DNA of 64,000 nt from assembly GCF_041146795.1 (NCBI RefSeq), contig NC_135177.1, forward strand, positions 21,002,560-21,066,559. The letters run 5' to 3'. The notes under the pieces are model-generated. The model was not told the origin of the DNA. It was given only the letters and a program-made list of their open reading frames with translations, and searched no databases. Origin of the DNA: Maylandia zebra (lineage: Eukaryota > Chordata > Actinopteri > Cichliformes > Cichlidae). A program made the translations under genes and the position numbers. Shown here piece by piece: positions 50,201-56,200 of this stretch (its first letter is position 1; every line of letters starts with the position of its first letter).

Positions 50201-53200
50201 TGTCTGCTTCCACTTGTCTTTGCACTAGGATGATGTCGGCGTAAATGTGCAGTCATATTCGTTGTGTTCCCACTAGTGCTGTCAGTGTAAAAAATCTCGT
50301 TGAAATGACGTTAACGCCACAACACGGCAAATCTCCGTTAACGAGCTACCGCAGATCGCCCCGTGCGTGGGGCTGGACAGCCAACACGTTAACGAGCTAA
50401 CTGCCTAACTGCGCTAACACACTAGCTCCCACCCATGTAATTGAGCATTGCGTGGCACATCCAACATACTGTTTTACTTTAGTCCATGACGCGCTTACCT
50501 TCAGGGTCATACTTCACATGAAAACCAAAATAGTTCCAAACGCCAGATCTGAATGAGGGTGGGGGAGGTTCAATTTGCCATGTTGCAAGGAGAGCTTAAC
50601 TTCTGTCTCGCTAGCTTGCCCTGCGCTCAGTGAATCTGCATTCGACTCCTCCGCCTAGGCTGCACTGTCGAGCGCAGATCCACTGAGCGCTCAACACAGA
50701 CAGCATCGTCAGAAGGAAAGTTGATAAAATAAATTAAAATTTTTGTATTGTTCGATACATATGCGTACCGAACCGAAAGCACTGTATCGAACGGTTCAAT
50801 ATCGATACGAGTATCGTTGCACCCCTACCATTTACGTGAAAAGGGAAAGACCATCTCTGAATCAAGGAGGGGACCTAATGGTACGTCTTTTGCCATCTTA
50901 AAATGCTGTGATTGCAGCCATTCCCCAACTCTCTGTGAATGGTACTCATGGCCATTGATCTGTGGTCTTTGATCAACGAATTGGCTTTGAACTGGTTGTT
51001 GATCAATGGGCATGACAATTTGCATATTATTGATCAAGGAACTGACCTCACAGCCCATTGTTCATTCAGTGGGCTGGTTTCAGTTATTGTGCAATCTACT
51101 GTTTATAAGGTTGGGGAAACCTGCAGTCTACTGAGACTGAAAAAATCACTTGGATGAGTGACGAAACATTTCTCCCTCTGAAAACGCTACGTCCAGATGA
51201 ACAGAATCAACCTTTTGAGATTTAATTACCTGGATGATTAAGAATGCATCAAGACTCTTTTTAAGGGAGTTTCTGTCCAGGCGATGTGTGCAGCTGCATC
51301 CTGGGCCTCACCTCACACATTTGCTAGATTTTACAGGCTAGATATAACAGCACCTAACCAGGCACATTCAGTCCTCAGTGCATGTTCTTCACAGCTGGGA
51401 GCTTCTTCCCTGTGAAGTACTACTGGGGACAGTTGTCTTCTAAACATGCATGTCTGGCAATCCGGGAGTTAGTATTTGTCCCCCTAGTGTGACACAAAAT
51501 GAATGCTATGAAAGAGAACTTAAGGTTATGTCTATAACCCCGGTTCTATGAGTAGTATGAGCGAGTGTTTCACCAGACCACCCTCTTTGCTAGGGAAGTG
51601 AGGAAAAGGTGGGCTTGTTTTGAATTACATCTGATGCTATGTCAGCCTATTATATAGGGAGGCCCTAGCCTCTCCTGACATGGGCGTCACTTAGCCAGCC
51701 TGTAAGGGTTCGGTGAGTGATTAGAGCATCTCGTTTATGAAACTCAAAACCACCATTTTTGAAACCGGAGAAAAATGGCTACAAAAATTAACGCTGTTGT
51801 CCCCAACTCTAACAAAAAGTCCCAGACCAAGCAACAGGTATAAAGTCACATCAACGTCCACCTTTGCTGTAGCGTTTGTTACGCATACCAAATACGTCAT
51901 GGGATGCTCAGCCGAGTTGCTATAATGACAACAACGCACTTTCTGTGGTACTTGATTGTAATGGAAAACCAGTCGTTCCGAGTTGATCTGAGTAGGTTCT
52001 AAGGGAAAAGGGGCTTATGTGTCCACCTAGAGGAGGACCAAAACATTTACTAGGCCCCAGCGAGATTTGAACTCACGACCCCTGGTTTACAAGACCAGTG
52101 CTCTAACCACTGAGCTATAGGGCCTTTGCTGACATAACACCCATGGATACACTACATAAAGACAACCGTAGCATAGCTCAAGTGTGGGTGTGCACTCTGA
52201 ACTTGATCAAACAGTTAAAGGAGTGCATAGGGCTTTAGTATCCAACACTAGCTGCCTTGTGTTCAGAGACCATTCACATTGCATTGCTGGAAACCTTAAT
52301 TTCACCCACACTTTACTGTGGGCCGTTTATTTCCACCTCCCCATATATCCCCACACAGAAAGTATCTAAGATTTGCTTTCCAGGAGATAGCATATGAGTT
52401 TGTGGTCCTGCCTTTTGGCCTCTCACAAGGGTGTTTGTAAAATGCACCGAGGCAGCAGTGGCCCAGCTCAGGGAAAAGGCTTTCGGGTAGCCACATACTT
52501 CAACGACTGGCTGGTGGCAGCCCCCAACTGCCATGGGGTGGCTTGTCACTCAAATGCTTTTATACACCCTAGCAATGTTTCGCAGAGGCAATACAAGTTA
52601 TCCTAAAACTGTGCCAGATACTGCTAGGCCTGCTAGCTTCCTCTATAGTGACGATGCTACTGGACATGAGGCTTTCAGAGGTGGGTGGTCTTACAGGGAC
52701 TAGACCTTCACTGTGATGGCCACCGTCATGTAAGAGTCTCCCTAGACTTTTTCCCCAGGATGGTTTCAGCCAAGAAGGTAAAAATTCTGTCCTTTAAGAC
52801 AGCTCTATTGATTGTTTTAGCTTCAGCTAAGCTTGTAGGAAAAATCCACGCTCCCTCGGTGTAGAGGTTGTGCATTCAGTGCTCCCCTTATAATACGAAG
52901 GTCAGTATGCCACTCAACACCACCTTTTCCCCAAAAGTTATTTGGATATTTTCCCCTATGGAACTGCCGGCCTTTTACCTGCTGCCTTTCTCTTAAGAGG
53001 AGCAACAGTGGCTGCATACCTTGTTTCCAGTCTGTGCTCTGCGTATTCATATGGACAGAACCCAGAGTTTTAGACAAAGTGACCAGCTGTTTGTATCTTG
53101 CGCTAAACCACATATAGGAAAGCCTGTGCCTAAAGAGCGTCTTTCCCACTGATAGTTGGAGCAATTCCCCAGGCCTATTCTAGTAGGGGTCTTAAGCCTC

Positions 53201-56200
53201 CTGCTGGCCTGTGTGCACATTCCACTAAGGGTCTGGCAACCTCATGGACTCTCTTTAAGGCAGGGGTGTCCAACTCCAGGCCTCAAGGGCTGGTATCCTG
53301 CAAGTTTTAGATATCACCCTGGGTCAACACACCTGAATCAAATGATTAGTTCATTACCAGGCCTCTGGAGAACTTGAAGACATATTGAGGAGGTAATTTA
53401 GTCATTTAAATCAGCTGTGTTACATCAAGGATACATCTAAAGTCTGTAGGACACCGGCCCTTCAGGCCTGGAGTTGGACACCCCTGCTTTAAGGGATCCC
53501 AAAAGGTTGATTCTGTTCATCTGGACGTAGCATTTTCAATGGGAGAAACGTTTCGTCACTCATCCAAGTGACTTCTTCAGTCTCAGCTGGCTGCAGGTTT
53601 CCCCAACCTTATAAACGGTACTTTGCACAATAACTGAAACCAGCCCGCTGAATGAACAATGAGATGTGAGGTCAGTTCCTTGATCATTAATATGCAAATT
53701 GTCATGACCATTGATCAACAACCGCTGATCAAAGCCCACTGATCAAAGACCATTGATCAACTTACTTGTTTTGCATCGGAAACCATAGCAAAATACAGAG
53801 AGTGTCCCTAGCAGCCATAAGAGAGAAGGATGCCACACCGAGGATGTGGACAAGTAGGTGAAAGATTTGTCTGACATACAACTCACCCAAGCAGCGAAAA
53901 TCATCCTTACAAAAAGGTTGAACTTTGCTGTTATGCTGAAACAAATCCACGAGTTGAACTGATCACAGCCACAGAAACAGAAATTTCAAACAACAATGTT
54001 GTAGATGTGGAAGCAGAGCAACCAGGGATGAAAGTTTAGGCCTGTCTCAGCAATGCAAATCCCCAAGCATCCAACATCAGGATGGAGGAGAGGAAGGCAC
54101 TCACACCACTTAGTAATGACAACAACATAATCATCCTTCCGGCAGACAAGGGTAGGTGCACAGTCTTGCTAAAATCAGAAAGACTATCGTGAGAAAATGT
54201 TGTCACTGTTCAGTGACAAAAATACTTATGAGCCCCTGAAACGAGACCCAGGAAGTGGTTACAGGAAGAGGGTGATAGATTGTCTGAAGCAGTTAGAATA
54301 AGACAATGCTATTGACCGGACCTCATACCACAGGCTATACCCAGGGGAATCTACACCAAGTCTGTATGGTTTACCGAAGATACATAAACACGGTGTACCT
54401 TTAAGACCAATTGTCTGTATGATCAACTCGGTCACCTATAATATTTCTAAGTTTCTGGCTTCGATCCTCAACCCATTGGGGTAGGCAGCTCTGAACACCA
54501 CACCCAGAACACCTTGGGTTTTGTTTAAAAGGTGAGAGATGACCATCTACACTGCAGACTTCTCTCACAACTTCACCCAGTACTTCTTGCAGAAATTCGC
54601 TGACGACTCTGCAATAGTTGACCTCATCACTGATGGGGACCACAAGGGTTACAGAGAACTGAGCCAAGGCTTTGTGAACTGGTGCCAGCAGAACTACCTC
54701 CAGATCAACACTAGAAAAACCAAGGAGCTGGTGGTAGACTTCCGCAGGCACAAACATCCTCCACTGCAACCACTAAACATCCAAGGTATGGACCTGTAGA
54801 CAGCTACAGGTACCTTGGTGTTCATCTAAACAATAAACTGGACTGGACACAATTCAAATGCTCTCTACAGAAAAGGGAAGAGCAGGCTGCACCTGCTCAG
54901 GTCTTTTGGAGTGAAGGTCCCACTCCTGAAGACCTTCTAGGACTCTGTGTTTACCTCAGCCAACTTTTATAGTGTGGTCTGCTGGGGCAACAGGTTGGCC
55001 TTCTTAGACTGGGAGATTTCCATCAGTAATGGGGGACATTTAAAAGCTAATGTGTACTGTAAACCTGTGCATACGGATCAGTATTTAAGTTCTGACTCTC
55101 ATCATCCACTGGAGCACAAACTGGGTGTCATCAGGACGCTACACCATAGAGCGAACACCATCCCTACAGACACAGCAGCCACGGAAGCAGAAGACCAGCA
55201 GGTCAAGAAGGCCCTGAGTAAATGTGGTTATCCCAGCTGGACATTTATCAGAAATCTTCAGGAGAGAAGGACAACTGATGCCTAAGCAAAAACACGTAGT
55301 GATCCCCTATGTTTCAGGAGTATCAGAACTGTTGCTACATTGCTACGTCCAGATGAACAGAATCAACCTTTTGAGATTTAATTACCTGGATGATTAAGAA
55401 TGCATCAAGACTCTTTTTAAGGGAGTTTCTGTCCAGGCGATGTGTGCAGCTGCATCCTGGGCCTCACCTCACACATTTGCTAGATTTTACAGGCTAGATA
55501 TAACAGCACCTAACCAGGCACATTCAGTCCTCAGTGCATGTTCTTCACAGCTGGGAGCTTCTTCCCTGTGAAGTACTACTGGGGACAGTTGTCTTCTAAA
55601 CATGCATGTCTGGCAATCCGGGAGTTAGTATTTGTCCCCCTAGTGTGACACAAAATGAATGCTATGAAAGAGAACTTAAGGTTATGTCTATAACCCCGGT
55701 TCTATGAGTAGTATGAGCGAGTGTTTCACCAGACCACCCTCTTTGCTAGGGAAGTGAGGAAAAGGTGGGCTTGTTTTGAATTACATCTGATGCTATGTCA
55801 GCCTATTATATAGGGAGGCCCTAGCCTCTCCTGACATGGGCGTCACTTAGCCAGCCTGTAAGGGCTCACAGACCGAGCAGCAGGTATACAGTGACCTCGA
55901 CGTCCACCTTTGCTGTAGCGTTTGTTACGCATACCAATTACGTCATGGGATGCTCAGCCGAGTTGCTATAATGACAACAACGCACTTTCTGTGGTACTTG
56001 ATTGTAATGAAAAACCAGTCGTTCCGAGTTGATCTGAGTAGGTTCTAAGGGAAAAGGGGCTTATGTGTCCACCTAGAGGAGGACCAAAACATTTACTAGG
56101 CCCCAGCGAGATTTGAACTCGCGACCCCTGGTTTACAAGACCAGTGCTCTAACCACTGAGCTATAGGGCCTTTGCTGACATAACACCCATGGATACACTA

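Larger units (their letters stand above)
47196..51031. repeat. 3836-bp tandem duplication, copy B
   Basis: Direct head-to-tail repeat of 43360-47195, with no spacer. Differences noticed: a C/T change at 49881 (copy A 46045), the homopolymer lengths near 47286 and 47390, and single changes near 50240 and 50542. Its right edge continues into Penelope-like sequence (GATCAAGGAACTGACC), which copy A lacks. Confidence 0.95.
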
